A DNA stretch of 12,652 nt from Pseudomonadota bacterium (lineage in GTDB: Bacteria; Pseudomonadota; Alphaproteobacteria; Acetobacterales; Acetobacteraceae), in contig JAJZVS010000068.1 in the NCBI GenBank assembly GCA_021845555.1, positions 1 to 12,652 of the forward strand, given 5' to 3'. The notes below the pieces were generated by a model. That model had not been told where the DNA came from and did no database searches. It saw only the letters and a list, made by a program, of their open reading frames with translations. Position numbers and translations under genes: made by a program. Below, piece after piece: positions 1 to 6,538 of this stretch (position 1 is the stretch's first letter; each line of letters begins with the position of its first letter).

Positions 1-154
1 CTATGCGCTGTGGCTGCACTGGTTCCTGGCGCGGCACGCCCTGGCGCTGTCGGGTGCGCGCGCGGTGCTGTTGGTGGGGCTGGTCAATCTCGGCACCGCG
101 CTGCTGGTGCTGGGGCCGCGGCTGCTGAGCCTGGGGGCCGGGCACGCGGGGTGA
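1..154 (+). CDS. C-terminal fragment of an unidentified membrane protein
   Basis: An open frame enters from the left edge (first full codon at position 2) and stops at TGA 152-154, giving 50 residues. The fragment begins with an aromatic stretch (YALWLHWF), has a basic ARHA turn, and then one strongly hydrophobic stretch of about 25 residues (VLLVGLVNLGTALLVLG) typical of a last transmembrane helix, ending in a short polar tail. The opening Y-x-L-W-L-H-W loosely recalls the SYxLYLxH segment of membrane acyltransferase 3 proteins, but the piece is too short to assign a family. It reads in the same direction as rpmE, about 200 bp downstream, and is separated from it by inverted repeats. Integral membrane location is well supported; function is unknown. 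Confidence 0.6.
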   Translation, partial: YALWLHWFLARHALALSGARAVLLVGLVNLGTALLVLGPRLLSLGAGHAG

Positions 155-177
155 GCGGCGGGGCGCTAGTGTCCTGC

Positions 178-203
178 CCCTGAAATGCCTACCCATTTCA
201 GGG
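178..203. repeat. Perfect 10-bp inverted repeat, 6-nt loop
   Basis: The arms CCCTGAAATG (178-187) and CATTTCAGGG (194-203) are exact reverse complements around the loop CCTACC. This would form a stable hairpin 24 nt after the stop of the upstream membrane-protein gene. No T-run follows on the + strand, so it is not a classical intrinsic terminator, although it could still act as a 3'-end structure. It lies inside a repeat-rich patch that is less GC-rich than its surroundings. Confidence 0.75.
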
Positions 204-231
204 ACCAGCAGGCCACTGAAAACAAAGAGCT

Positions 232-274
232 AGTGTCCCGACGCATGATGACCGTATTTGCGAGTCGGGACACT
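232..274. repeat. Perfect 11-bp inverted repeat, 21-nt spacer
   Basis: The arms AGTGTCCCGAC (232-242) and GTCGGGACACT (264-274) are exact reverse complements with a 21-nt spacer that is rich in A/T for this genome. The left arm belongs to a 10-bp direct repeat, GCTAGTGTCC, at 165-174 and 229-238, 64 bp apart. The recurring CTAG followed by TGTCC resembles the end of a TA- or CTAG-targeting transposable element, but no transposase is nearby. A regulatory palindrome for rpmE is the other option. Confidence 0.7.
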
Positions 275-280
275 TGCCCC

Positions 281-309
281 TTTCGCCCGGCGCCGGAGGC
301 AGCTATACC
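281..309 (+). promoter_or_regulatory. Weak candidate promoter for rpmE
   Basis: A TATACC hexamer at 304-309 is preceded by TTTCGC at 281-286 with 17 nt between them. The -10 element is a fair match to the housekeeping sigma consensus and the -35 is poor. It lies about 50 nt upstream of the rpmE start and just after the inverted repeat at 232-274. The assignment rests only on the hexamers and spacing. Confidence 0.2.
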
Positions 310-360
310 CCCGCCCTCGCGCGGCCGGTCGGTATCGGCGGCGCCGCAAGGAGACAGGCG

Positions 361-591
361 ATGAAGGCGGGCACCCACCCCGACTACCACGAGATCACGG
401 TCATCATGACCGACGGGACGCAGTTCACCACGCGATCCTGCTACGGCAAGCCCGGCGACACGCTGCGCCTGGATATCGACCCCAAGTCCCACCCGGCCTG
501 GACCGGTCAGCACCGCATCATCGACAGCGGCGGACAGGTGGCGAAGTTCAACAAGAAGTTCGCCGGGATCGGCCTGAAGACGGGGGTATAA
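361..591 (+). CDS. rpmE: 50S ribosomal protein bL31
   Basis: This 76-residue protein is bL31, a small component of the large ribosomal subunit that bridges to the 30S head. The family pattern is clear: MKAGTHPDYHEITVIMTDG at the N-terminus, a TTRSCYGK segment, LDIDPKSHPAWTG in the middle and SGGQVAKFNKKF near the end. The ATG at 361 was chosen because AAGGAG lies 7 nt upstream (348-353) and because bL31 normally begins with MK. A longer reading from 274 would add residues foreign to the family. The zinc-ribbon cysteines of the C+ form are missing (only one Cys, in RSCYG), so this is the zinc-independent type usual in Alphaproteobacteria. It appears to be a single-gene transcript ending at the hairpin at 648-691. 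Confidence 0.95.
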   Translation: MKAGTHPDYHEITVIMTDGTQFTTRSCYGKPGDTLRLDIDPKSHPAWTGQHRIIDSGGQVAKFNKKFAGIGLKTGV

Positions 592-647
592 GCCGGCGGG
601 CCCCGCAGGCCCGGCCGCGACCACGACGACGCATCATCGCGAACGAT

Positions 648-691
648 GGCACCCGCCGGCGGCCCCCCCGCTTGCGGGTGCCGTGCTTTTT
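648..691 (+). terminator. Intrinsic terminator of rpmE
   Basis: A 9-bp perfect stem, GGCACCCGC (648-656) with GCGGGTGCC (674-682), is followed after GTGC by a run of five T (687-691). It lies about 56 nt after the rpmE stop. A second small hairpin (CGGGCC 597-602 / GGCCCG 608-613) sits directly after the stop without a T-run. The location between rpmE and the dioxygenase suggests that the two genes are transcribed separately. Confidence 0.75.
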
Positions 692-750
692 GCGCGAACC
701 TCCGCCCAACGCGAACCCACACGCCGGGCCGCGGGAGGAGCGGCGCAGCC

Positions 751-1671
751 ATGGACATCATCCCGACCGGAGCAATCCTCGGCGCCATGGTGCGCGGGAT
801 CGACCTCGCCGCCCCGCTCGCGGAGGCCGATTTCGGCGCGATTCTGCGCGGCCTCGCCCGGCATGGCGTGCTGTGCTTCCCCGGTCAGGATCTGACCCCC
901 GCGCAGCAGGTAGCGTTCTCCCGCCGCTTCGGCACGCTGGAGGTGCATGTCTCCGGGGTGTTCCAGGAGCCCGGCCACCCCGAGGTGATGATCCTCTCGA
1001 ACCTGACCGAGAACGGAAAGCCCATCGGCCTCGCCGATGCCGGACAGGACTGGCACACCGACATGTCGTTCAGCCGGACGATCGCCTTCGTGAACGTTCT
1101 GCACGCGCGCCGGGTCCCACGCCGCGACGGACGGGCGCTCGGGGCGACGCTGTTCGCCAGCATGGTCGCCGCCTTCGATACCCTGCCGGCGGCGACGCGG
1201 GAGCGGATCGAGCGGCTGACCGCGACGCATGATTTCGCGAAGTTCTGGGAGATGATGCGCGCCCGCCACGCCGGCACCACCGCCCGCCAGCCGTTGACCG
1301 AGGCGCAGCGGGCCAGCAAGCCGCCGGTCTCCCACCCGATGGTGCTGCGCCATCCGCTGTCCGGCCGGCGCAGCCTTTATGCCGATCCGGGCTACACGGT
1401 CCGCGTCGACGGGATCGGCGCGGCGGAAAGCGCGGCGCTGCTGGAAGAGCTGTTCGCGCATCAGCTGCGCCCGGAGTTCCGCTACGCGCACCAATGGACC
1501 GAGGGCGACGTGCTGGTGTGGGACAACCTCCAGACCCTGCATACCGCGGTGGCGGATTACGGTCCGGACGAGCCGCGGCTGATCCGGCGCTGTCAGGCGA
1601 TGGCGGATTTCGTGTTCGGGCCGGAAGCACGCCGGCTGACCGCTGCGCCGGCCCTCGAAGCCGCCGGCTGA
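751..1671 (+). CDS. TauD/TfdA-family Fe(II)/2-oxoglutarate-dependent dioxygenase
   Basis: This 306-residue cytosolic enzyme belongs to the TauD/TfdA family, which oxidises a substrate with O2 and 2-oxoglutarate and releases succinate and CO2. The iron-binding facial triad is visible: H102 and D104 in DWHTDMSF and H264 in QTLHTAVADY. An arginine cluster at R276/R279/R280 supplies the 2-oxoglutarate carboxylate ligand, 12-16 residues after the last His, as in TauD. HGVLCFPGQ near residue 40, FSRRFG near 57-61 and TLFASM near 133-138 are further family segments. ATG 751 was chosen because GGGAGGAG precedes it by 10 nt and residue 1 matches the usual family N-terminus; the frame runs open upstream to 646, across the rpmE terminator. 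The substrate (taurine, alkyl sulfate, aryloxyalkanoate or other) cannot be read from sequence, and no transport or sulfur genes adjoin. It converges with serS, 43 nt away. Confidence 0.9.
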   Translation: MDIIPTGAILGAMVRGIDLAAPLAEADFGAILRGLARHGVLCFPGQDLTPAQQVAFSRRFGTLEVHVSGVFQEPGHPEVMILSNLTENGKPIGLADAGQDWHTDMSFSRTIAFVNVLHARRVPRRDGRALGATLFASMVAAFDTLPAATRERIERLTATHDFAKFWEMMRARHAGTTARQPLTEAQRASKPPVSHPMVLRHPLSGRRSLYADPGYTVRVDGIGAAESAALLEELFAHQLRPEFRYAHQWTEGDVLVWDNLQTLHTAVADYGPDEPRLIRRCQAMADFVFGPEARRLTAAPALEAAG

Positions 1672-1714
1672 CCTGCCGCGCGGGCTTGCGTGTCGCCAGG
1701 GGCCGCGCCCGGCC

Positions 1715-2989
1715 CTACCCCGCCGCAATCCGCTCCATCCCGCCCATATACGGCCACAGCACCTGCGGGATCAGCACCGATCCGTCCGCCTGCTGGTGCG
1801 TCTCCAGCACCGCGATCAGCGCCCGGCCGACCGCCACGCCCGAACCGTTCAGCGTATGCACCGCCCCCACCGCCTTGCCGTCCCCGCCGCGGAACCGCGC
1901 GCCCATCCGCCGCGCCTGGAAATCCCGGCAGTTCGAACAGGACGAGATCTCGCGCCAGGCCTGCTGGCCGGGCAGCCACACTTCCAGATCGAAGGTCTTG
2001 GTCGAACCGAAGCCGGTGTCGCCCGCGCACAGCACCACGCGACGGAACGTCAGTTCCAGCGCCCGCAGCACCGCCTCGGCGCAGGCGGTCATGCGTTCGT
2101 GCTCGGCGGCGGACTCGTCCGGGTGGGCGATCGAGACCAGTTCCACTTTGCGGAACTGGTGCTGGCGCATCATCCCGCGGGTGTCGCGCCCGGCCGCGCC
2201 GGCTTCGCTGCGGTAGCAATCGGTGAGCGCGGTGAGGCGCAGCGGCAGCGCGGCTTCGGGCAGGATCTCGCCGGCGACGGTGTTGGTCAGCGGCACCTCG
2301 GCGGTCGGGATAAGCCAGCGGCCGTCGGTGGTGCGGAACAGGTCCTCGGCGAATTTCGGCAACTGGCCGGTGCCGTACATCGCGGCGTCGTTCACCAGCG
2401 AGGGCACCACCATTTCCGTATAGCCGTGCTCGCGCGTGTGCAGATCGAGCATGAACTGGCCGAGCCCGCGTTCCAGCCGCGCCAGCGCCCCGCGCAGCAC
2501 CACGAAGCGCGCGCCGGCGAGCTTCGCCGCGGCGGCGAAATCCATCAGCCCGAGCGCCTCGCCGAGTTCGAAATGCTGCTTCGGCTGGAACCCGAGATCG
2601 CGCGGCTCGCCGCTTTGCGCGACCACCTGGTTGGCGCTCTCGTCCGCCCCGTCCGGCACGTCCGCGTCCAGGATGTTGGGCAGGCTTTCCAGCGCGCCGC
2701 GGATCGCCGCGTCGAGCGTGGCGGCGCTGCGTTCCAGCCCCTCCATCTCCCCGCGCAGCGCGGTCGCTTCGGCCTCCGGCGCGGCGGTGTCGGCGCCGGC
2801 GCGCTTGCCCTGGCCGATCTCGCGCGCGAGCGCGTTGCGCCGCGCCTGCTTCTCCTGCAGGGCGGTCTGCGCGGCGCGGCGGTCGGCGTCCTGGGCCAGC
2901 AGCGCCTCGGCCACCGGGGCCAGGCCACGACGGGCCATCGCCGCGTCGAACCCGGCCGGATCGGTGCGCAGGCTGCGGATATCGTGCAT
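1715..2989 (-). CDS. serS: Serine--tRNA ligase
   Basis: This 424-residue class II aminoacyl-tRNA synthetase charges tRNA(Ser), and can charge tRNA(Sec), with serine in the cytosol. The N-terminal ~100 residues form the antiparallel coiled-coil tRNA arm (charged and alanine-rich, residues ~30-100). The catalytic core follows, with TAEVPLTN (229-236), motif 2 (YRSEAG at 259-264 through RGMMRQHQFRKVE, 271-283), the FDLEVWLPGQ segment (333-342) and motif 3 (NGSGVAVGRALIAVLE, 381-396). Length and domain order are normal. The ATG at 2989 begins MHDIRSLR, the usual family start, only 4 nt after the tatC stop, so serS is probably the last gene of the scpB-tatB-tatC-serS transcript. A short GC hairpin follows the stop, without a T-run. 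Confidence 0.97.
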   Translation of the reverse strand: MHDIRSLRTDPAGFDAAMARRGLAPVAEALLAQDADRRAAQTALQEKQARRNALAREIGQGKRAGADTAAPEAEATALRGEMEGLERSAATLDAAIRGALESLPNILDADVPDGADESANQVVAQSGEPRDLGFQPKQHFELGEALGLMDFAAAAKLAGARFVVLRGALARLERGLGQFMLDLHTREHGYTEMVVPSLVNDAAMYGTGQLPKFAEDLFRTTDGRWLIPTAEVPLTNTVAGEILPEAALPLRLTALTDCYRSEAGAAGRDTRGMMRQHQFRKVELVSIAHPDESAAEHERMTACAEAVLRALELTFRRVVLCAGDTGFGSTKTFDLEVWLPGQQAWREISSCSNCRDFQARRMGARFRGGDGKAVGAVHTLNGSGVAVGRALIAVLETHQQADGSVLIPQVLWPYMGGMERIAAG

Positions 2990-2993
2990 CGGT

Positions 2994-3794
2994 TCAGACC
3001 TCGATCGGTTTCGGCGCGACGATTTTCGCCATGAAGACCGAGATTTCGTACAACGCGATCAGCGGCAGGGCGAGCGCGGTCTGGGTGAACACGTCGGGCG
3101 GCGCCAGGATCGCCGCGACCACGAACATGCCCACATAGGCGTAGCGACGGAAGCGCGCGAGGCCGGCCGCGGTGACGATCCCCACCTTGGCGAGCAGCGT
3201 CAGCAGCACCGGCAGCTGGAACGTGATCCCGAAGGCGAAGATCATCTTCATCACGAGATCAAGATATTCCGACACCCGCGGCAGCAGCTCGATCGGCACG
3301 CCGCCGCCGCCGGAGGTCGATTGGAAGCTGGCGAAGAATTTCCACGCGAACGGGAACACGACGTAATAGGCGAGCGCCGCGCCCATCAGGAACAGCACCG
3401 GGGAGGACACCAGGAACGGCAGCAGCGCGCGCTTCTCGCTGCGATACAGGCCGGGCGCGATGAACAGCCAGAGCTGGCTGGCGATGACCGGGAAGGCGAT
3501 GAAGGCAGCGCCAAACATCGCCACCTTGATCTTGGTGAAGAACACTTCGTAGAGCTGGGTGTAGATCAGATGCGGTGCCGCCATTCCCTGCGTCTTCAGC
3601 ACGTTGGCGAGCGGTTCGGCGAGATAGTAGAAGATCGCGCCGGAGAAATAATAGGACAGGCCGAAGCCGATCAGGAACGCGGCGGCGGAATACATCAGCC
3701 GCCGCCGCAGCTCCATCAGATGCTCGAGCAGCGGCATCGGCTTGTCGTGGATCGGGTCCTCGATCGGCGGTTGCTGGTCCGCTTGCTGGTCCAC
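2994..3794 (-). CDS. tatC: Sec-independent protein translocase subunit TatC
   Basis: This 266-residue inner-membrane protein is the signal-peptide receptor core of the twin-arginine translocation system, which exports folded proteins. Six hydrophobic segments are visible at about 35-55, 90-110, 125-150, 180-205, 215-232 and 238-258. Diagnostic features are the N-terminal HLMELRRRL with the conserved glutamate E29, FIAPGLYRSEKR with E120 in the cytoplasmic loop (both part of the RR-signal binding site), and LAPPDVFTQ near residues 230-238. The start is a GTG at 3794, 30 nt after the tatB stop with GAGACGGA upstream; an internal ATG at residue 20, just before the conserved HLMELR, is an alternative. 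A Gly-rich SGGGG loop precedes TM4. It is followed by serS 4 nt downstream. Confidence 0.97.
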   Translation of the reverse strand: MDQQADQQPPIEDPIHDKPMPLLEHLMELRRRLMYSAAAFLIGFGLSYYFSGAIFYYLAEPLANVLKTQGMAAPHLIYTQLYEVFFTKIKVAMFGAAFIAFPVIASQLWLFIAPGLYRSEKRALLPFLVSSPVLFLMGAALAYYVVFPFAWKFFASFQSTSGGGGVPIELLPRVSEYLDLVMKMIFAFGITFQLPVLLTLLAKVGIVTAAGLARFRRYAYVGMFVVAAILAPPDVFTQTALALPLIALYEISVFMAKIVAPKPIEV

Positions 3795-3824
3795 TGCTGG
3801 GGTCCGTCTCGTCTGCCGCTGGGA

Positions 3825-4370
3825 TCAGCGCGTGGGGGAAGCGGCGGCGCGCGCGGCAGCTTCCGGGGGAATGAAGGCCGGGGCCGCGGCCAGGGTTTCC
3901 GCCGCCGGCGCGCCATCGCCGGCGACGGCATCGGCGGCGACGGCGCCGGGGGGGATGAAGGCCGGGGCGGCGGCGGGTTCGATCGGCGCGATTGCGTCGG
4001 CATCGAACGGACGGGGGAAGTCCGCGGCGCCGAGCGCGTCCACCGTCTCCGCCTCGGTCGCCGCGCCGCCCGTCTCGTGCAGCGGATCGTCGGCGAAGGT
4101 GGCGCGCAGGCCGCCGTCCGGATCGACCGCGCGTTCCAGCGCGGTGGTGACGTCGAGGTTGCGGAACGCGCTGAGCTGGTCGCGCACGTCTTCCAGATTC
4201 GCCTCGCGCACCATCTCATCGACATGGGTCTGGAACTCGGAGGCCATGCGCCGCGCCTTCTTGATCGCCGCGGCAACCGCCTTGATGGCGACAGGCATGT
4301 CCTTCGGCCCGATCGCGATGAGCGCGACCACGGCGATGACGGCAATCTCGGACCAGGCGAAGTTGAACAT
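3825..4370 (-). CDS. tatB: Sec-independent protein translocase subunit TatB
   Basis: This 181-residue protein works with TatC to recognise twin-arginine signal peptides. It has the standard plan: an N-terminal transmembrane helix (MFNFAWSEIAVIAVVALIAI), the GPKDMP hinge (21-26), an amphipathic helix (~27-60) and a long, variable, Ala/Pro-rich cytoplasmic tail. The FNFAWSE opening and GPKDMP hinge favour TatB over TatA. The tail carries the same nine residues, AAAPAFIPP, twice (133-141 and 161-169), 28 residues apart, with the DNA also duplicated (3948-3974 and 3864-3890). ATG 4370 has GGAGA about 12 nt upstream. No tatA lies between scpB and tatB, where many alphaproteobacteria carry it, so TatA must be encoded elsewhere or this protein may serve both roles. 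Confidence 0.93.
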   Translation of the reverse strand: MFNFAWSEIAVIAVVALIAIGPKDMPVAIKAVAAAIKKARRMASEFQTHVDEMVREANLEDVRDQLSAFRNLDVTTALERAVDPDGGLRATFADDPLHETGGAATEAETVDALGAADFPRPFDADAIAPIEPAAAPAFIPPGAVAADAVAGDGAPAAETLAAAPAFIPPEAAARAAASPTR

Positions 4371-4451
4371 GCGGGGGGTGCGTCTCCGGGCGGGTTGCTA
4401 GCAGGAAACCCGGGCGGCGGAAACACGGCCCGGCCGCGGAGGGCAATCGGG

Positions 4452-5189
4452 TCAGCCGTTATCGCGCGCCGCCGCCGCTCCCCCCGGCGAGGCAGGATCG
4501 GCGGGCGCCGCGGCGGCAGGGCCGTCCCCCGGTGCCGCGTCCGCCGGCGCTTCCTGTTCCGCCGGAGGAAGAACGGCAGGCTCCACCAGCAGTTCCTCCC
4601 GCCGCGGCAGCTCGCGCAGATCCTTCAGGCCGAAGCGGGTCAGGAAGGAGGCGGTGGTGCCCCACAGCGTCGGCCGGCCCGGCGTCTCCCGCCGGCCGCG
4701 CGAGGTGATGAGGTCGGCCTCCAGCAGCGCGTCCAGCGTCTGCTGCGACAGGCTGGCGCCGCGGATCGCCTCGATCTCGGCCCGCGTCACCGGCTGGTGC
4801 CAGGCGACGATCGCCAGCGTCTCCATCGCCACGCGCGGCAAGCGGCGCGGCACCTCGATCACTTTGCGCAGCGCCGGAGCGAGGTCGGGGGCGGTGCGGA
4901 ACTGCACGCCGCCGGCGGTCTCGATCAATTCCACGCCGCGTCCGGCATAGCGGGCGCGTAGCGCGGCGAGCACCTCGGTCGCATCTGCCTCCTCCGGCAG
5001 GAGCTGGGCCAGGGCGCGCGGCGGCACCGGGGCGGCGGCGGCGAACACCAGCGCCTCGGCCAGGCGCAGCCAAGCCTCCGGCAAAGTGGCATCGCCCAAA
5101 CCGGCCTCCGCGACAGCGGGCGGCTCGGCCATGGGGGCCGCCGCCGGATCGGGGCCGGGCGGGGTTTCGGGAACGGTGTGCTCGCTCAT
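4452..5189 (-). CDS. scpB: Segregation and condensation protein B
   Basis: ScpB (245 residues) is the winged-helix (kite) subunit of the SMC-ScpA-ScpB condensin that compacts and segregates the chromosome. The N-terminal ~38 residues are a variable Pro/Ala tail. The core begins with EAWLRLAEALVFAAA, continues with ELIETAGGVQFRTAPDLA (88-105), METLAIVAWHQPVTRAEIE (122-140) and GRPTLWGTTASFLTRFGL (171-188), and ends in an Ala/Pro-rich tail. The ATG at 5189 (MSEHT) is preferred over an in-frame GTG two codons upstream because it forms an ATGA overlap with the stop of a short upstream ORF. The partner scpA, normally directly upstream, is not here; the next gene on this strand is an unrelated oxidoreductase. 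tatB starts 81 nt downstream. Confidence 0.92.
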   Translation of the reverse strand: MSEHTVPETPPGPDPAAAPMAEPPAVAEAGLGDATLPEAWLRLAEALVFAAAAPVPPRALAQLLPEEADATEVLAALRARYAGRGVELIETAGGVQFRTAPDLAPALRKVIEVPRRLPRVAMETLAIVAWHQPVTRAEIEAIRGASLSQQTLDALLEADLITSRGRRETPGRPTLWGTTASFLTRFGLKDLRELPRREELLVEPAVLPPAEQEAPADAAPGDGPAAAAPADPASPGGAAAARDNG

Positions 5190-5293
5190 CGCCACGCGCG
5201 TTTCGTGCCCCGGCTGATGGCCGGGAGCACGGGCACGGACCGCGCCCGACGCCAGGACGGCCGGGCCGGCTTGAGGATCGTCAGCAGGGTCAT
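5186..5293 (-). CDS. Possible 35-residue leader peptide upstream of scpB
   Basis: A 35-codon frame starts at ATG 5293 (MTLLTILKPA) and stops with TGA 5188-5186, sharing ATGA with the scpB start. The product would be short and basic (11 Arg/Lys) with a hydrophobic N-terminus and no recognisable domain. GGAG lies immediately before the ATG, too close for a normal ribosome-binding site, so initiation could be leaderless or weak. It shows no resemblance to the C-terminus of ScpA, which would be expected here. The exact overlap with scpB and the AT-rich TTATGCTAG just upstream are the reasons to record it; the frame could also be a chance ORF. Confidence 0.25.
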   Translation of the reverse strand: MTLLTILKPARPSWRRARSVPVLPAISRGTKRAWR

Positions 5294-5305
5294 CTCCGGC
5301 AGGCT

Positions 5306-5311
5306 AGCATA
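5306..5311 (-). promoter_or_regulatory. Candidate -10 element before scpB
   Basis: TATGCT (read on the - strand, within TTATGCTAG) is an AT-rich island in very GC-rich intergenic DNA between the oxidoreductase stop and scpB. It would place transcription start near 5299, giving the scpB-tatB-tatC-serS genes their own promoter. No convincing -35 is present about 17 nt upstream (CCGGTC), so support is weak. Confidence 0.22.
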
Positions 5312-5369
5312 ACCGTCCGGCCGGGCGCGACCGGCGGACCCGCCGCGCCACCCCCACCCGCCGCGGGGA

Positions 5370-6518
5370 TCAGAGCGCGAGCGTCGGCACCTCGATCCAG
5401 CGCCGCTCCCGATGGCTCCGATAAGCGAGGTCGGCCAGTTGCACCCCCTTGGCCCCGGCCAGCAGCGGGGAGGCGAATGGCGCGCCGTCCAGCACGTGGC
5501 GCAGGAACGCTTCCCAGCCGGCGCGGTAGCTGTTGATCCGCGGCCCGCGGTCAGGCACCGCCACCCATTGCGCGCGGTAATCCTGGCGCTGGCCGGCATC
5601 GACCGCCATCGAGGCCAGCGGCGTCGCGGCATCCGGCTGGATCCAGCACTCCTGCGCGGTGGCGACGGCGGAGCCTTCGGTGCCGTCCACTTGCAGGATC
5701 ATCGCGTCCTCGCGCCGGACGCGCGAGCACCAGGAGGTGTTCACGCTGGCCAGGATGCCGCCTTCCAGCTCGAACTGCGCGAACACAGCATCTTCGACAT
5801 CCGGCGCGTAGGGAGCGCCCGATTCGTCCAGCCGGCTTGGGATATGCGTGCGGGTGGTGCAGGAGACCGCCCGCACCTCGCCCACCAGCTGGTCCAGCAT
5901 GTAGCGCCAGTGCGGAAACATATCGAGCACGACGCCGCCGCCGTCGCGCTTGCGGTAGTTCCAACTCGGGCGGTTGGCCGGCACGCGCGCCCCGTCGAAC
6001 ACCCAGCGGCTGCTTTCCAGCCGCGCTTCCAGGATGCGCCCGAACCAGCCGCTGGCGCGCAGCGCGCCGAGCTTGCGGAAACCGGGCAGGAACACCTTGT
6101 CCTGCACCGTGCCGTGGCGGATGCCGGCGCGATCGGCCGCCCGCGCGAGGTCCAACGCCTGGTCGAGCGTCTCGGCGATCGGCTTTTCGGAATAGACGTG
6201 CTTGCCGGCGGCGATGGCGCGGGTCAGCACCGCGTGCCGCCCGCCGGTGGCGGCGGCGTCGAAGAAGATCGTGTCGTCGGGGTTGGCGAGCGCCGCTTCG
6301 AGCGCGGTGCTCCAGCGCTCGATCCCGCTCGCCGCCGCCAGCCGGCGCAGCTTGTCGGCGGAGCGGCCGAGCAGGATCGGGTCCGGCAGCACGCGCCGAC
6401 CGTCGGCGAGCGGCAGGCCGCCCTCGGCCCGCATCGCCAGCAGGGCGGGCAGGTGCTGGGCGGTGGCGAGGCCCCCGGTGGCACCGTTGAGGATGATCCC
6501 GATACGCTCGACGGTCAT
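5370..6518 (-). CDS. Gfo/Idh/MocA-family NAD(P)-dependent oxidoreductase
   Basis: This 382-residue protein is a probable cytosolic dehydrogenase acting on a sugar, inositol or related polyol with NAD(P). The N-terminal Rossmann fold shows ERIGIILNGATGGLA (4-18), an unusual variant of the GxGxxG loop. The family signature EKPIAET with the catalytic-type lysine (E111-K112-P113) follows AAGKHVYS. The C-terminal domain carries NRPSWNYRKRDGGGVVLDMFPHW (182-204), where D199 and H203 fit the usual D-x-x-x-H catalytic pair of the family. The ATG at 6518 was chosen because the Rossmann strand begins just after it and GGAG lies about 13 nt upstream; the longer open frame to 6935 runs through a G-rich repeat and antisense to the DUF983 gene. 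Substrate is unknown. It lies 180 nt upstream of scpB on the same strand, where scpA is usually found. Confidence 0.88.
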   Translation of the reverse strand: MTVERIGIILNGATGGLATAQHLPALLAMRAEGGLPLADGRRVLPDPILLGRSADKLRRLAAASGIERWSTALEAALANPDDTIFFDAAATGGRHAVLTRAIAAGKHVYSEKPIAETLDQALDLARAADRAGIRHGTVQDKVFLPGFRKLGALRASGWFGRILEARLESSRWVFDGARVPANRPSWNYRKRDGGGVVLDMFPHWRYMLDQLVGEVRAVSCTTRTHIPSRLDESGAPYAPDVEDAVFAQFELEGGILASVNTSWCSRVRREDAMILQVDGTEGSAVATAQECWIQPDAATPLASMAVDAGQRQDYRAQWVAVPDRGPRINSYRAGWEAFLRHVLDGAPFASPLLAGAKGVQLADLAYRSHRERRWIEVPTLAL

Positions 6519-6538
6519 GCGGCCGGTCTCCGCTCGTA

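Noticed and set aside
274..360. N-terminal extension of bL31 from position 274
   Set aside because: The added residues do not belong to the family, and AAGGAG with proper spacing precedes ATG 361.
1930..1946. AGTTCGAAC resembling a tRNA T-loop
   Set aside because: It lies within the serS coding region and has no matching acceptor stem, anticodon arm or D-arm.
2436..4961. 841-residue open frame on the + strand opposite serS, tatC, tatB and scpB
   Set aside because: It runs antisense to four clearly recognised genes, and its product is Arg/Gly/His-rich with no domain. Long antisense frames are expected at this GC content.
5190..5369. Possible degraded scpA upstream of scpB
   Set aside because: Translations of the - strand frames here show no similarity to the ScpA C-terminus.
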